DNA from: Micropterus salmoides
Taxonomy: Eukaryota > Chordata > Actinopteri > Centrarchiformes > Centrarchidae
Direction of reading: 5' to 3'
DNA: 64,000 nt
Assembly: GCF_014851395.1 (NCBI RefSeq)
Contig: NW_024040928.1
Span: 10,665,728 to 10,729,727, forward strand
This document shows, piece by piece, positions 12,323 to 24,558 of this stretch (within the stretch, counting starts at the first letter, position 1; each line of letters opens with the position of its first letter). The notes beneath the pieces are model-generated. The model had not been told where the DNA came from. It did no database searches and was given only the letters and a program-made list of their open reading frames with translations. The translations under genes and the position numbers were made by a program.

Positions 12323-13199
12323 AGCTACAATACACGGAGCTCTGAGGCTCAGGCTGTTTGGACTTTTCTACATGCAGATACCTGGATGAATAATGGCAGG
12401 CTGTGCGGTTTATTGGAGAGAGAACCTCCAGGAAGTCCGTGTTGCAGTTGGTGAGTGAAATTCTTGTACTTTATTTATGTTTTAACAATATTTAACAGGT
12501 ATCGCTGTCGGCATATAGCTTGCTAGCTTAGCTCGTTACGCTAATTAGCTAGATACGAGCAGCCCCCAGCTGCTAACGATGTTAACAGGAGTTTTTAACG
12601 AGCTTTTAAAGAGTCAAAGACAAGTCAGCAAGAACAGAGAAGCCAAAATGTATTAGATTAACCTTAGTGTTAGACATTATGGTGATAATCTCTCTCTCTG
12701 GCTCAGCTCTCAGTTAGCTGACGTTATGTTAATGGTAAACTTTACAACGGGCAATGTGAGATCTGGCTTCGTAACAGAGTCACTGTTCAGTTAGATACTA
12801 GTGAGATACTATTATAAGTGGCTGCACCTGAACCCGATGGACACGAAGGGTTTTAAGGCAGAGAGCCGAGGGGGGAGCAGCTGCAGACTTCTGCTTGAAA
12901 CTGTTACACCTGCTCGCCAAGGAGAGCCGTACACCGCCAAGTGTAACGTTACTGTTTAAAAACGATAACGTTATACAAGTCTTTGTGGGGTTCATCAGTG
13001 GGGATGATTGATTCGAAATACATATAGAAGAACGTTTAATCATTAATAACTTATTACACTTAGTAGATGTAGCATTCCTTGAGATTTAGCAAACAATCTG
13101 ATGTGATAACTGTGTTTGATCAGCGACGTTTCTGATGGGTACATTATTCGGCATAAGATCCTTATAATAAACGTTCAATAAGATCTGACTTGAGTAGTC
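12323..13199. other. repeat-like then unannotated stretch
   Basis: From 12,323 to about 12,600 the sequence, rich in GCTAGCTTAGC and TTAGCTAG words, probably continues the dispersed repeat broken by the LINE end. The stretch 12,600-13,199 holds no recognised gene; the 81-codon minus-strand ORF has no known motif. Confidence 0.35.
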
Positions 13200-13500
13200 A
13201 GCAGGTGTCTAGCAGCATGGATTATTATTGCACAGTATCCAGCAGCAAACCGTGTATTGCACATATTAGTAAACAGTGTATTTCACACTGCCACCTCTAA
13301 TTACTGTTACATGCCAGAGAGGTTATCATGCTGAGGCGACCTCAGAGTTCAGTAGCTTTATAGCAGTTGGGAAGAAGTTGCTTAACTGTTTACCCATTGT
13401 TGTCTTAACAGGTGCCAGAGGAGCTGATCGCAGAAACCTCCAGATGTGATTTGCTGTGTCCAGCTCTACAGGGGAGAACAGCCCCAGCTTCCAGCTCTTC
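13200..13500. repeat. dispersed repeat, probably LINE 3' UTR related
   Basis: Contains spaced copies of TATTGCACA and TATTTCACA (13,227-13,290), then a GAGTTCAGTAGCTTTATAG stretch and GGGAAGAAGTTGCTTAA. From memory this order recurs in many fish genomes. Orientation and limits are uncertain. Confidence 0.35.
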
Positions 13501-14765
13501 AGCTCCTGCTTTGGTCAACCTTTTCTTTTAACACAACACCTGAACACTACTGATGTGAAATTATGACACTGGGTTCTTATCAACAGATTCTCATTATAAT
13601 AACTCTTACAACACATTATTTCAAGTCATACAAAACTACTTTTACATTTGTAACTTTTTAATATTGAAGTTTTCATGAATGCAAGACAAGAGTTTAATTT
13701 GTTAAACTATTGCTTGTGTTTTAGGAATACTTTGTTGTAAGTTTATCAGACTAATTATACATATAATAAAATCACATTCTTCATTCATCATCAGTTTCCT
13801 ATGTTAACTGTAAATAGTGTGATTTAAACAGAACAAAATATTATAGTTAACATCTGTAAATTAAAATATTAAGATGGTATGTATAGGTTTTATATACATT
13901 TTGCATATGTAAGATAGTAAAAAATGAAAGGTTGATGTTATATACTGTTTTTTTTTACATTTCTTTTAGAGGCAAATGTGACATTGACTGAGAAGTTACT
14001 CTGTTGTGAAAAACAAAGAATTATCTGCACACCGAATAGTTTTGAAGCCCTGCAGGTGGTGTCATTTATTGCGACCTCTGAGAAGGTCTTGTGTGGTTTA
14101 CATTGTATAGATGCACCTATTTACATGTGCATTCGATCAGCTCCTCAGAGACCTCAGAGTTGGCAACATCACAATAAATACCACCTAGTGGGATTCATAA
14201 TTACTCTGTGCAGATCATTCTTTGTTTCAGCACTTACCCACAGGATAGTTTGAATGTGTTCACATTCTTCTGTGTTTAAACTAGACATATATCAGAGCAG
14301 CAAACAAGGCACTCTTCAGAAACTTCAGGCTCTGTTACTGGGTGTATGGCTTTAACTTAAAGTATAAGGTAGAAAGTAAAAATACTCCTTCACACACAGA
14401 AATACACTGCATAATTACTTTTCAACATTTAATGTGAATCACGGTGGGACTATTTTCACTTTTCAACTTATACTAGACTGATGTTCTTTAGCAAGAGTTC
14501 AGCTATAATATTTTATGTTTTATCCGTGGTATACGATTAGCTTTTCAGTAAGTAGTAAAGACAGGGAGTGCTAATATATATATATATAGAATTTATTACA
14601 ATGTGAATAATAAACAATATCTCTTTTTAAATGGCCCTAAAACTCAAATATGAACAATATTTAAAACTTAAAGTAAACAGAAGGAGATGTCTTTCCACAT
14701 CAGTGTACGCTAATGAGGAAACTTCCCAGGTCTCTGCAGCTCTCTGGCACCAGGTGGGACATCTG
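13501..14765. other. unannotated AT-rich stretch
   Basis: No recognised gene. A short (AT)n run lies at 14,574-14,588. The 91-codon ORF at 13,978-14,253 shows no known domain. Confidence 0.45.
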
Positions 14766-15198
14766 GGCCCGTATTTATCAAGCTTCTCAGAATTACTCCT
14801 AATACACTGCTAAGAACTGACTTAAGAGTAAATAAATTCTTGGCTCAAAGCTGTGCTTAAAAGTTAGTTATCAAGCATCATAGCCCCAATTTGAGTGAAG
14901 TGTAGGACTAAATCTTGTGTGTCAGTCTTAGTGCTGATTTACACACTTTTACACAGAATTCTTCCTCGCCTCTACGCATGTCTCTGTCCCCACAGTGCCA
15001 TCACAAGCCCTACTGGCAACTCCTAACCACTTGAGAGACCTCTCGAGCTGTCTTAAATTACTGGGAGAATAAGAGTGATTCTTAGCTTTGAGAAATTTGA
15101 TAACTTGCTTTTATTCTTAAGTTTAAAAGTAGGAGTAAATTTCACGAATTCTCAGCACTTAAGACTAAAATGGCACTTTGAGAAGCTTGATAAATACC
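14766..15198. mobile_element. small inverted-repeat transposon (MITE), Harbinger-like
   Basis: GTATTTATCAAGCTTCTCA at 14,771-14,789 recurs as a perfect inverted copy at 15,179-15,197, a 19-bp match. The left end carries GGGCCC before this core; the right end is shorter by a few bases. Weaker inverted similarity (AAGA and TTACTC words) continues inward. At about 433 bp with no transposase it is non-autonomous. The ORF at 15,075-15,305 crosses its right terminus and is therefore spurious. The family guess rests on the terminal sequence only. Confidence 0.75.
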
Positions 15199-15319
15199 TA
15201 ATCTACAGTGTGACTCTGGGAGGAAAATGTGTAATAAATGCTTCAGGTGATGAAAAATATAAAGTAAACAATACAAATGAGTCTTTAAGAAATAGATTAT
15301 TGTAAGGTAATTTAATTCA

Positions 15320-15560
15320 AAAAGTGATTTTTTTTATATATTCTAGATTCATTACACAAAGTGAAGCATTTTAACCCCTTTTGTTGTTTTCATCTTGATG
15401 ATTACGGTTTACAGCTCATGGAAATAAAAACTCCAGTATCTCAAAATGTATAAAAAATTTTAAAATAGCCTAAATACATTTCTGTATTATAAATAAAACA
15501 GATATGTCAACTGGAGAAGAGCTCTCTAATCAGCTAATTAACTCAAAACACCTGCCTCAG
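15320..15560. mobile_element. Tc1/mariner terminal inverted repeat fragment
   Basis: 15,339-15,430 is closely similar to the left terminal repeat of the Tc1 element at 42.5 kb: both hold ATATATTCTAGATTCATT, a CTTTTGTT stretch and GATTACGGTTTACAGCTCAT. After this come AGAGCTCTCTAATCAGC and TTAACTCAAAACACCTG, typical of sequence just inside fish Tc1 ends. No transposase remains. Confidence 0.7.
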
Positions 15561-16059
15561 TGTTGACAGCATTATTATGTCACATACGTGGGAGAAAATG
15601 GAACAAAGGAGGCAGTCTTTAAATCCTAGAAACATTACATACAGTTTAAGTTTTGAGTAGCAGATGTGAGAACCGATCACTAAAATCTTGTGACAAATAT
15701 AAACGTACCTTTCTCTCTCAAGTGTCCCATTCCAGACAATAATCCCACACAGCCCTGCCGACAGCAGCAACGTTACTCAAAATAGCGGTGTGGGGAATTA
15801 ATTAACGTGATAGCAGCCATGGCTAACGTTTTACAACAACCGGGGGTTTAAAAGCTACCTCTGCTAATGCACCTGGCTCCTTTTGATGCAAAGGAGCAGC
15901 AGCTCTACTGTAACTTCCTCACGGATGACTTACATTCACACCCTATCTAAGGGAAACCCATTTCAGCCACTTGTAGCCACGATCTAGTTCTTTCAGTCAT
16001 TCATGACCCTAGGTGAGGGTAGGAATGAAAATTCTGGGAAATAATGGCCAATTTCCATA
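15561..16059. other. unannotated stretch
   Basis: No gene recognised. The stretch 15,960-16,020 (containing CCTAGGTGAGGGTAGG) may be repeat-derived. Confidence 0.35.
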
Positions 16060-16125
16060 AGTTTGTGACCTTGATTAATTAAGCAAATTAATCAATAATG
16101 AAAATAATCATTAGTTGCTGCTCTA
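16060..16125 (-). mobile_element. hAT-type terminal remnant
   Basis: On the minus strand from 16,125 it reads TAGAGCAGCAACTAATG and then GATTATTTTCATTATTG, the usual order for the fish hAT termini also seen at 57,069. Only one end is visible. Confidence 0.6.
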
Positions 16126-17220
16126 ATAAACACATGCAGTATACTGGATTATGCTATCTGCAATTTTAAGTGCCAGTGAAAACCCAACTTTTTGGGTTCC
16201 GAAGCAAGTTATTTTTGGTTGAAATACTCCAAACGGTTCACAATTTGGTGCGCGAACCGGAACGGAGTCAGTTCGATGTTGGTGCAAAAGACCTGTGTGT
16301 GACATTTTGAACACATATGGAACAGCACCCCAGAACAACATCACTAAATCCTACAGGGCCACTTTGGTAGAGGCAATCATGTGTCTCTGAGATCCCTGCA
16401 AATCTCACATGCATTATTCAGTATGGGTCAATGGCAATAATAACCAAAATCCTTGGATCCAGTTATCAACCAGGCAGTGCAGGTCAGGGGCATGGATGTG
16501 TATCTAAGGCATATTACTGTACTTAAATGGCAGGTCAGCATCTTCCCAGTGTGGATAGCAACTGCTTAGGGAGAAGCAAGGAGACACAGGGACTGTGGTG
16601 GAAAGATTCAGGAGGAGAGAGGGCTTCAAAGATATGAGGGAGTGGGTTTTCGTTTGTCTGCCAGAGGCTGGAGGGGGAGAAAGAGGGGAGTGCAATATAA
16701 GAGGGAGAGAAAAGAAAACCTGAACCTAAGTGTCTGTCCTTATAAAGTCAGAGCGAGAGAAGGACACAGGAGACGGAGACAGAGAGAGCGAAGGGATAGA
16801 GGAAGGGATTGAAAAATGGAACAGAGAGGTAAAGGTGGAGGGAGGCGGGGGTGCCGAGAGAGTCTGAGGCAGAGAGCAAAGAATGTGGGATTGGCTGGTT
16901 GGGTAAAGGGAGCTTTGGTCCCTATAAAGTCACATTACTGCAGGCTCATAATGCAGCGAAGCTGCTGCCTCCACAGATATGAGCAGTGGCTTTGGTACAT
17001 GAATAATTCAGCCCACAAGAAGGACACAGGGATCCGCGGATACAGAGGCATACGGATGGGCCTTTGCAAGGACCCGAGAGACACAACCCAGCAGGAAAGA
17101 TCACAAGTTAATCCACATCTCCCTAAGATCTGACCTTACACAGCCATAAAATCATAACCAGTAGAAGAGACTGCATCGTTGGAAAAGGCCGTGTATCCTT
17201 CTACCTCTTTTTTTCTACAC
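16126..17220. other. unannotated stretch with purine-rich tract
   Basis: 16,560-16,870 is strongly purine-rich on the plus strand (GA-rich runs with GGAGAGAGAGG-type words). No gene or transposon recognised. Confidence 0.4.
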
Positions 17221-17470
17221 TCTAGTGTTGTATCTAGGCCTCATTAGGCAGTGCGAAATGTGCATCATGTTTTACAAGAGGTTTGTTAGCATGGAAATGC
17301 ATGCAAAGCCCCACTGTGGGACAGAAGCTTTTATTAATCCGGTCAGGAAAGAGTTAAAGTGAGAGTTCCTCGGCATGCATTAGATAGCGGCTGTACTAAT
17401 GGGAAGTAGGCTGCTAGGAACCTGGCCGACAGGGATTAGATAGAGAAGTGATCACAGGGAAGACTTCATC
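17221..17470. promoter_or_regulatory. candidate conserved noncoding block
   Basis: Unique sequence with GGAAATGCATGCAAAG (octamer-like half sites) near 17,291, CTTTTATTAATCC near 17,329 and two GATTAGATAGAGAAG or ATTAGATAGCGG words. No repeat or coding signature. Function is inferred from texture only. Confidence 0.22.
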
Positions 17471-19169
17471 TGAAATGCTGAGGCACCAGGCATCTCATTA
17501 CTACTGTAGCAGCACAGCCTCAGCCCAGTGGTCCTGCTCTGCTCTCTGCAGCACCACACACAGGCAGGCTGGAAATACAGTATCAATGCAAACACACACA
17601 CGTAAGCACACAGGAAGACTCCCATACAATTAAACTTACCTACATACGCATCAACATACACATATACAGTAAGCATCTGTTACAAGCAACACTTGTCCCA
17701 GTCATTATGAAAACTTACACATTAAACCTTTATGTAAATGTATAGACTTTTTATGTTTCCTGGCACACTAAAGCTAGAATTCATGTGCATGTGAGACAAA
17801 CAGGCACTAAAAAAAGATTTAAATTACACCTACATCGTCCCAATGTAGACTTCAAACGCGTACACATGCATATTATCTTTTACATGCTGAGAGATGTTGA
17901 GGAATTACCTCGTTTTTTTAAAAAAAACATCAAAACACATTTTCAATGACATTAAACAGTCCAAGATCCTCTGAGGACAACCGACATTAAACGTCTTTTT
18001 TGGGGGGGGGTGGGTATTTCGAAACTCATCTCAGGAACTATGGCTTCTTGTTATAAGGGCATACTGGTGTCATCAAGTTTTCTGTCCTGCTCTAGTGGCT
18101 AGTGATGGGTTCTCATCTACCTCTCACAGTCCTTGTTCCATCTATTGCCTCAGCAGAAACACTGAATTGAACTAGCGTTACATCATAAATCAGCCTTCCG
18201 TACTCTTTCACCTAAGTATTTACAGCATTCTTTGGGAGACTTTATTTTTCTACCTTGAAAATCATTTTCCCTAAAGCGAGAAGCCACCTTCTTTTTTCTT
18301 TTTTTTTTTTACTTCACATTTTTATGTCTGGATAGTGGTGTTTTAAAAGGGATGTTGTTCAAGGCATCAACAGACATCAGCGCTGTGTATTCATTTGAAA
18401 AGAAACTCTGGTTACTTATACATAAATACTACAAAACTAAGTGAACATAGTCAAGAAGGAATAAGCTAACAAAGACAGAACTGGTGACAGCAGGGTATGA
18501 TTGCATCTGTTTTACATCATTATGATGAATGAAATGATAATTTGTATGCTTTCTGTGACCCAAGACAGTGTGAAGACAACAGGATGTTTATCTATAGCCC
18601 CACAGCTAGTACACTTTTGTCTGCTCCAAATGGCAACATGTTCATCATGACAATTGCCCATCTCCTGCTCAAAAGAAAAAATGATTGCCAAAGAGAAGTG
18701 ATAGCGGGGGTAGTGTGCTATGTGAGTGGGTTCACAAGAGACAGCTTAGCACTGATGTGGCAGAGGGGGATTGGCAAAGACAGTATGAAACAGAGAAGTG
18801 GGATCTTTTTCTGCTGTTGTGTTGACAGACTTTCATATCAAGCCATGCTTCTCCATTAGACAGGCCAATGTGTTAGCATTTTTCGGAAAACCACACCAAT
18901 CAGACAGTACACATTAGCCATCACGCCTGTCGCAACTTGGCCAGGCAGATTGTGGGCATAAAATGATCACAGTCTGTAAAATGCCAGATCCCAGACTAAG
19001 AAGTCAGTCGCAGTTTGTGTGATAAATAAAGACAGATGGTTCAAACAAGTGTGAAAAATGTGAAAACTTAAATAGCAGCAAAAATAGCCGACCATCCTTT
19101 ATTGGGACAAAAGGTTTGGAGCAGCTTCCCAAATATTCACGTCAGTACAATATTTTACCAAGAGCATTT
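17471..19169. other. unannotated stretch
   Basis: Contains short CA-rich and T-rich runs (for example 18,294-18,310) and G9 at 18,002-18,010. ORFs of up to 105 codons have no recognised motif. Confidence 0.4.
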
Positions 19170-19750
19170 TCAGCCGTGCTAGTGTCTACGTGGTTCTAGG
19201 GATGGCAATGCCTGCCAGTTGGTCCAGCACTTCGGTCGCAGAGTGTATTAGATGGACTGCCATGACATTTTGTATACATCCAGCATCCCCAGAGGATGCA
19301 TCCTACTGACTTTGATGATTCCCTGACTTTTCCTGAGATTGACATTTGTGGTTGAAAGTAAAACGTCTTGACAACTTGCCATGAAAGGTGATTTTCAGAG
19401 TCCCTAGTGGATGAATTCTAATGCTTGGTGAGACTGAATTTTCCTCTAGTGCCACCAGAAGGTCAAAGTGTTCAGTTTTTCAACATTTACTTGATGGTTT
19501 GGTACAAAATGTTGTTGCTGTTGTGACATTCATGGTTCCCAAACAATGTATCCTACTGACTTTTGTGATCCCTTCACTTTTCCTACTGTTTTAGATGAAA
19601 AGGAAATATCTCAACATATATTGGGTGGATTGCTGTGAAATTACATGGTCCCCAGAGGAAGAACTTAAATAACTGATCCCATGATCTTTCATGAACCACC
19701 CTCATCAGGTCAAAATTTAACATTGTCAAATATTTTGCTTTATGTATATA
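19170..19750. repeat. dispersed repeat with internal similarity
   Basis: The unit TCCTACTGACTTT-GATCCC occurs near 19,300 and again near 19,550. GGATGGACTGCCATGACATTTTGTA-type sequence near 19,250 is echoed by GGTGGATTGCTGTGAAATTA near 19,623. CCCCAGAGG occurs near 19,288 and 19,651. These imperfect direct copies match, from memory, a common teleost repeat that encodes no protein. Confidence 0.55.
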
Positions 19751-22184
19751 ATACCTGCAAAACTAACAACATTACATCAGTTTGTTGTTATTATTATCCA
19801 GCTTGTGGGTTATTTTTCATTGAAAATCCCTGTTTGCTGTAACTGACAGTGAAGTGAAATGTCATGATGGAGTTAAGTGATGTAGAGGCAAGACAGGATT
19901 TTTGCAAAAGCAGAGCCAACCACCATTGATTTTGCTGACTGAAATGGCAACTTACACAATCTGATTTTATCAGCTGTAGCTAGCCAGCCAATCAAGCTAA
20001 TGTTAGCTCCATGAGTGCATTGAAATGTCAATTTTTATGTTTGATTAATTTTCAAGGGTATTAAATATGCACTTGATGGCCACATACATTATATTGTGCT
20101 AAAAGACTGAAGCTAATTTTGTAAGACAGTTATTTTGTTGGAACTGTGTTTGGCTACTTAGCTTAAATGCTTTAAATTTACTTTTTAATTATTGGCATGA
20201 TATTTTCAAACAGCATACACTTTTTACAGCGGGGCTGTACCAAATAGTTTTGAAGCTTCATTTGTAAATTGAATTCTAAATCAACATTTATTGTTTTTTG
20301 TATGTCTATTCATTCTGCTTAAACCCAGTATTTCTGTGCAGTAGCAGATAAAAATGATACTGCACTAATATTATTAGCATTATACCATTTATAGAATTGG
20401 ATTTCAGTGGTGGCAGTGTGGGATTGTTTCCATTTTATTTGTCTGATTCACTGCTTTGTTTTAGGTAGCGCCTCTCTCTCTTTTCATTCAATCTCTAGCT
20501 CGCATGACCACCTCTCGCTCTCTCTCATTGAGCTGGGGCCATCACCGAACCAAATTTACAAGTTTACCAATCCTACACATTATGCCTTTACTTTACTTTA
20601 CAAACACTAAACTAATTTATTTCAGTGAATTACTCAAACTGAAGATTTGTTTTTGAGGATTTTTGTTGGGTGATTACGTCATAAAATATGGCGATGGACA
20701 TTTGAAGCTTCATTCGAAAACCTCAACAGAAGCTTGGTATTTTAAAAAAATGACATTTGGTACAGCAAAAATTACAAGAGAAAAGGCTTTTAGGATGCAG
20801 ACTAACAGTGTTTGGCAAATGCAACATTACCTCAGCGTAACATTTACTGTAGACTTCCCAGTAAAAAGCAGGACAGAGCCTTTAACGTTGCCCTAAACTC
20901 TGATAGAATCCAGAACGGGCCTTCACAGAGTGGAGAAATACTACACACTGGTTGTGTTGTCTGGACTGTTTTAATTAACCTGCAACTCTACAAACTTGTG
21001 TAGTTAATGATGTGCTCCTTGTACCTAAATGTAAAGTTACCACTGTAGGTTAGCTGGACATGCTAACAATCGCAACAAAACACACCACCCTCCAAGCTCT
21101 TTATTTACCAGGTATAATTCTCATTATAGAGCCATTACCACAGTTTCAGCATGTGGAGAAACCAAAGCCTGACAGACCTGTCGTTCCCATTTATGGTTGC
21201 AAAGCTATGATGGGACACTGATGCTCTTCAGGGGAGGGATTTATTTAGCAAACTGTCAATTGTTTGGATTTCATGGAACAGAGTGTTTTGTTGATTTTTA
21301 TTACATAAACTAGTAGGCTGTGTAGATATAAATGACCAGTTATATGTGCATAAGAGCACAGATGTGGCGTCTTTGTTCTACAGCAGCCTGGTGTAGTTGT
21401 GGATGATTTAATCAAGTTAGCCATTGTGGCTCTGGCATGCATAACTGGTTTGTCACTCAAATAAGAGACTTTAGATGGAGAACATACCTGTCACCTTCAG
21501 ATAGCTGTAAAGGGAGTTGATCAGCTGAACGTGAAAGAGGACGAGAGATGCTGATAAGAATAGACGTAAATCTTTACTCTGCCCTCCTGGCATTGTTGCC
21601 ATAATGGCTATGAAATTGTGTTTTTGCTGTGCATTTAGATGTGTCTACAGGTTGATAAATGTGAAGTAAAAATGAAACTGACAAGCTAAATATACACTGA
21701 AAAGCTTTGCATTATTTTGGAGGGTTTAATGTGAGCTGGTTTCCGCCCATTAGAGTAAAGAAAACAGCACAGAACACAGATGCAGCATGTGTGTTGACCC
21801 GTTGGACTGGACATGGCAGGATGGCAGTGCATGCTGCAAAACACAGTCGGTACAGACACCAAAATTGTAGTGAATTGTCAGTGATGCACCCCCTGCTGCG
21901 CTGCTCTTCTACTTCGGCACATGGTGAGTCACCAAAATGGCAAACAGCCGCAGGCGGGGGGAAAAATGCCACGTCAGCGGTGCAAAGCTGTGCCTTGTGC
22001 AATATATAACCGACTAAAATAAAATAGAGTCCTCAACCAACAAAAAACTTTGATAAGTAGCTGATAATGAGTCCAGCTTCTCAAGATGTCGGCTTTACAT
22101 CATCATTTTTGGTCAAGATGCTTTTTAAACCACTCCTTACACTTATGAAGCAGTAGATTGGTTAAATGTATTGTGTCTGTTTCC
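19751..22184. other. unannotated stretch
   Basis: No gene recognised. CT-rich sequence lies near 20,469-20,528. At 21,707-22,009 open frames exist on both strands, which suggests chance. Confidence 0.4.
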
Positions 22185-22260
22185 TTTCATTTCATTTCAT
22201 TTCATTTATTTGTTTATTTGAAAAGGGACAATGTACACTGATTGAACATTCTGAAACAAA
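22185..22260. repeat. (TTTCA)n and adjoining dispersed repeat
   Basis: A pentanucleotide repeat at 22,185-22,207 is followed by TTTGAAAAGGGACAATG and sequence that, from memory, is part of a common fish repeat related to LINE 3' ends read in reverse. Confidence 0.45.
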
Positions 22261-24099
22261 TGTAAGTGTACCTTAGTTAGCCACGTATGTTCCCTGACTG
22301 CTTTTGCTGTCAGGTAGCATCTAGATTAATACCAGCCTAAACATACTGTTAGGAACTAATTTTCTTCTTCAATTAATTAACTCTAACTGCCAAATTATTT
22401 TGACTGTGAGGTTGTGATCATCTTTAAACTATATTAAGAAATAATTCAAAAAGAGAAGGAGAAAATTGGTCCAGTCAGAGGGTAATTGTATTTGGAGATC
22501 CTGCAACTGATATGAGGCTGAAATGAGAAGAAGGTTTTATTAAAAAGAGCACTCTGTGATCCTGAAAATGAGTATTAAGTTTGCACATCTCACTTTCACC
22601 TCTAAAAACAAGTCACGTATTTTAATTTCTTGTTTATTACCTTTATTTGTTACATTCTGTATAAGTGCCAAAGGGATGTCCTCGTAGCCTGGCTGTGTTA
22701 AAAAAAAGCCTGAGCGCTACGCCCAGAGAGGTGCGTTGCTGTCAGTGTCTTCTGCTTGACATGCAGAAGGCGGATGATGGAAGGAAACTGGGGAAATTTA
22801 GCCCAAGCAATCCTCGATCACAAATTCAGTGAATCATTAATGTATCATATTGCAGTCAAGAATACTTTCCATTTCAATTTGTTTTTATTTAGACACCTCG
22901 TTGCATGTGAAAATAATCGCACAAATAACCACAAACAGAAATAATCATATTCATAACTACAGGAGTGAGGTAGATTGAAGGAGGTGCTGTGTTATGTTAT
23001 TGGCAGACCTGAAGTGAAAAGTCTGCTTTCACCTTGTATTGCTTTCCATTTCATCACTTATTTGCCTTATTTTTGTGCAGCCTTATTTAAAATCTATATC
23101 TGTACAATAGCAAGCTGTAAACTGTGAACACTTTTGAAGAATGTGCCGTGTGTAAACAGAGTGGACACAAGTAACTTATGCTGGCAGTAAAATGTTAGTT
23201 GTGATGGAGGGTACCCACACACCATCCTCACCACCACAACTACCCACACCATTTTTCTGCCCTGGTACCTCTCATGGCAAAAAGTCTTGCAAGACCTCAC
23301 CTGTCCGTTAAATGTTGGCTAAAACACAAATATATGCAGACTCATGTGCACACTGATGATGCACAGTGAAGTGACAGAAGGACAATGTCACTGTTTGCAG
23401 CTGTTCAAACATGTCATCTACTCTCTCTTGTTGGGAGCTTCCCATATAATTACACAGCTGTCACACTGTAATCACACTAATGTCTGGTGAATCACAAGGA
23501 AATAGCACGGGCCACTCACTCATTAGGAGGCATGCCTGCTCTTCATCTGCCTTGTGTTTGTTTTATAAACCTAGAGTGATAATCCCTTTGTCTGGGATGG
23601 GATGAAAAATCATCGCTGGCATTCTGAAGAGAGGTAAATGTGAACACAGCCACTGCCAGTGACAGCTTGTGCGAGATCACACCAATGAAAAAGATGTTAG
23701 CGTAAGGATCAGCAGTTCTATGCAAGATGTCTGCTGGGGATTGTTAATCTTATGAATTAAACTGTGGTCATGTTGAGTTAGTGCAGTGTCCACTTTTTGA
23801 TGGTCGGGAGACGTCGCGCAGTTCAAGCATGAAAGAAGAGAGCTGTCAAGTTGTATTGATTAAATGCCAGACGATGTGACAAGTTCAAAGGGAGGACAGT
23901 TTGATGTCATATGACAAATCACAAACAGTCTGATACCCACTGTGTGAAACCCCGGAATAAAATTAATTGGAAATATATTACGATGGCTTTAAAGCCCTCA
24001 CACAGTCATTTACTTTTCTTGATTAGACCTCTGGACTGCATGGGTGTATACAGAACAGGACTCCAGGGTGCACCAGTACGCCTGAAATTTTGCAGGAGT
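22261..24099. other. unannotated stretch
   Basis: AT-rich, with short unrecognised ORFs only. No transposon end was identified. Confidence 0.45.
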
Positions 24100-24114
24100 T
24101 ATTAAAAATAAAAA

Positions 24115-24558
24115 ATGTACAAAAACATTTTAAATAAACACCAACTGGGTGTGCAGACATTTGCCACAAATTATAAGCATATTTTTGTAAACCTGAAAGG
24201 CCCAGACATCATCGGCGTAGGTAACAGTTCCACCCTGTTCCTGGTCCTCAGATGCCTAATCCTCACCCAGCCAGCAGATATAGCCTCATCTGACTCCAGA
24301 GCCAGAGCCTACTACATCCAAAAAGCCAAAACATGTGCCTTTCGCAAAGAATGGCGTGTCCAATTTATGTGGCTCAGATATGTTAAAACAGTCAACATTA
24401 TGCATTACATATATTGCCAAAGCATGATGGGGAAAACTGCTTTTGCTGTCGGAGCACTGACGTTCCAAATTCAGAGAAACACGCCCTGTGCCGTGACATG
24501 TGCAGACCGATCCCCCGAGTGGCAAACTGAAGCAGTTGTGATGAAAGAAATGTTATGA
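24115..24558 (+). pseudogene. 147-codon ORF, possible transposase-derived zinc-finger fragment
   Basis: The longest uninterrupted reading frame in the window. Residues 75-115 show the spacing F-R-K-E-W-x3-F-x-W-L-R-Y, then I-Y-C-x4-G-K-T-A-F-A-x-G. In KIAA1586/C17orf113-type and related hAT-derived proteins, an N-terminal zinc finger has this layout (aromatic W-L-R, a C-x2-C pair, then F-x-x-G and His residues). Here the first cysteine of the pair is tyrosine and the histidines are not evident, so the finger would not fold normally. The start codon is simply the first in the frame. No downstream transposase core was found. It could also be chance; the similarity is modest. Confidence 0.35.

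Noticed and set aside
21707..22009. Coding exon at 21.7-22.0 kb
   Set aside because: Open frames exist on both strands over the same interval and neither resembles a known protein.
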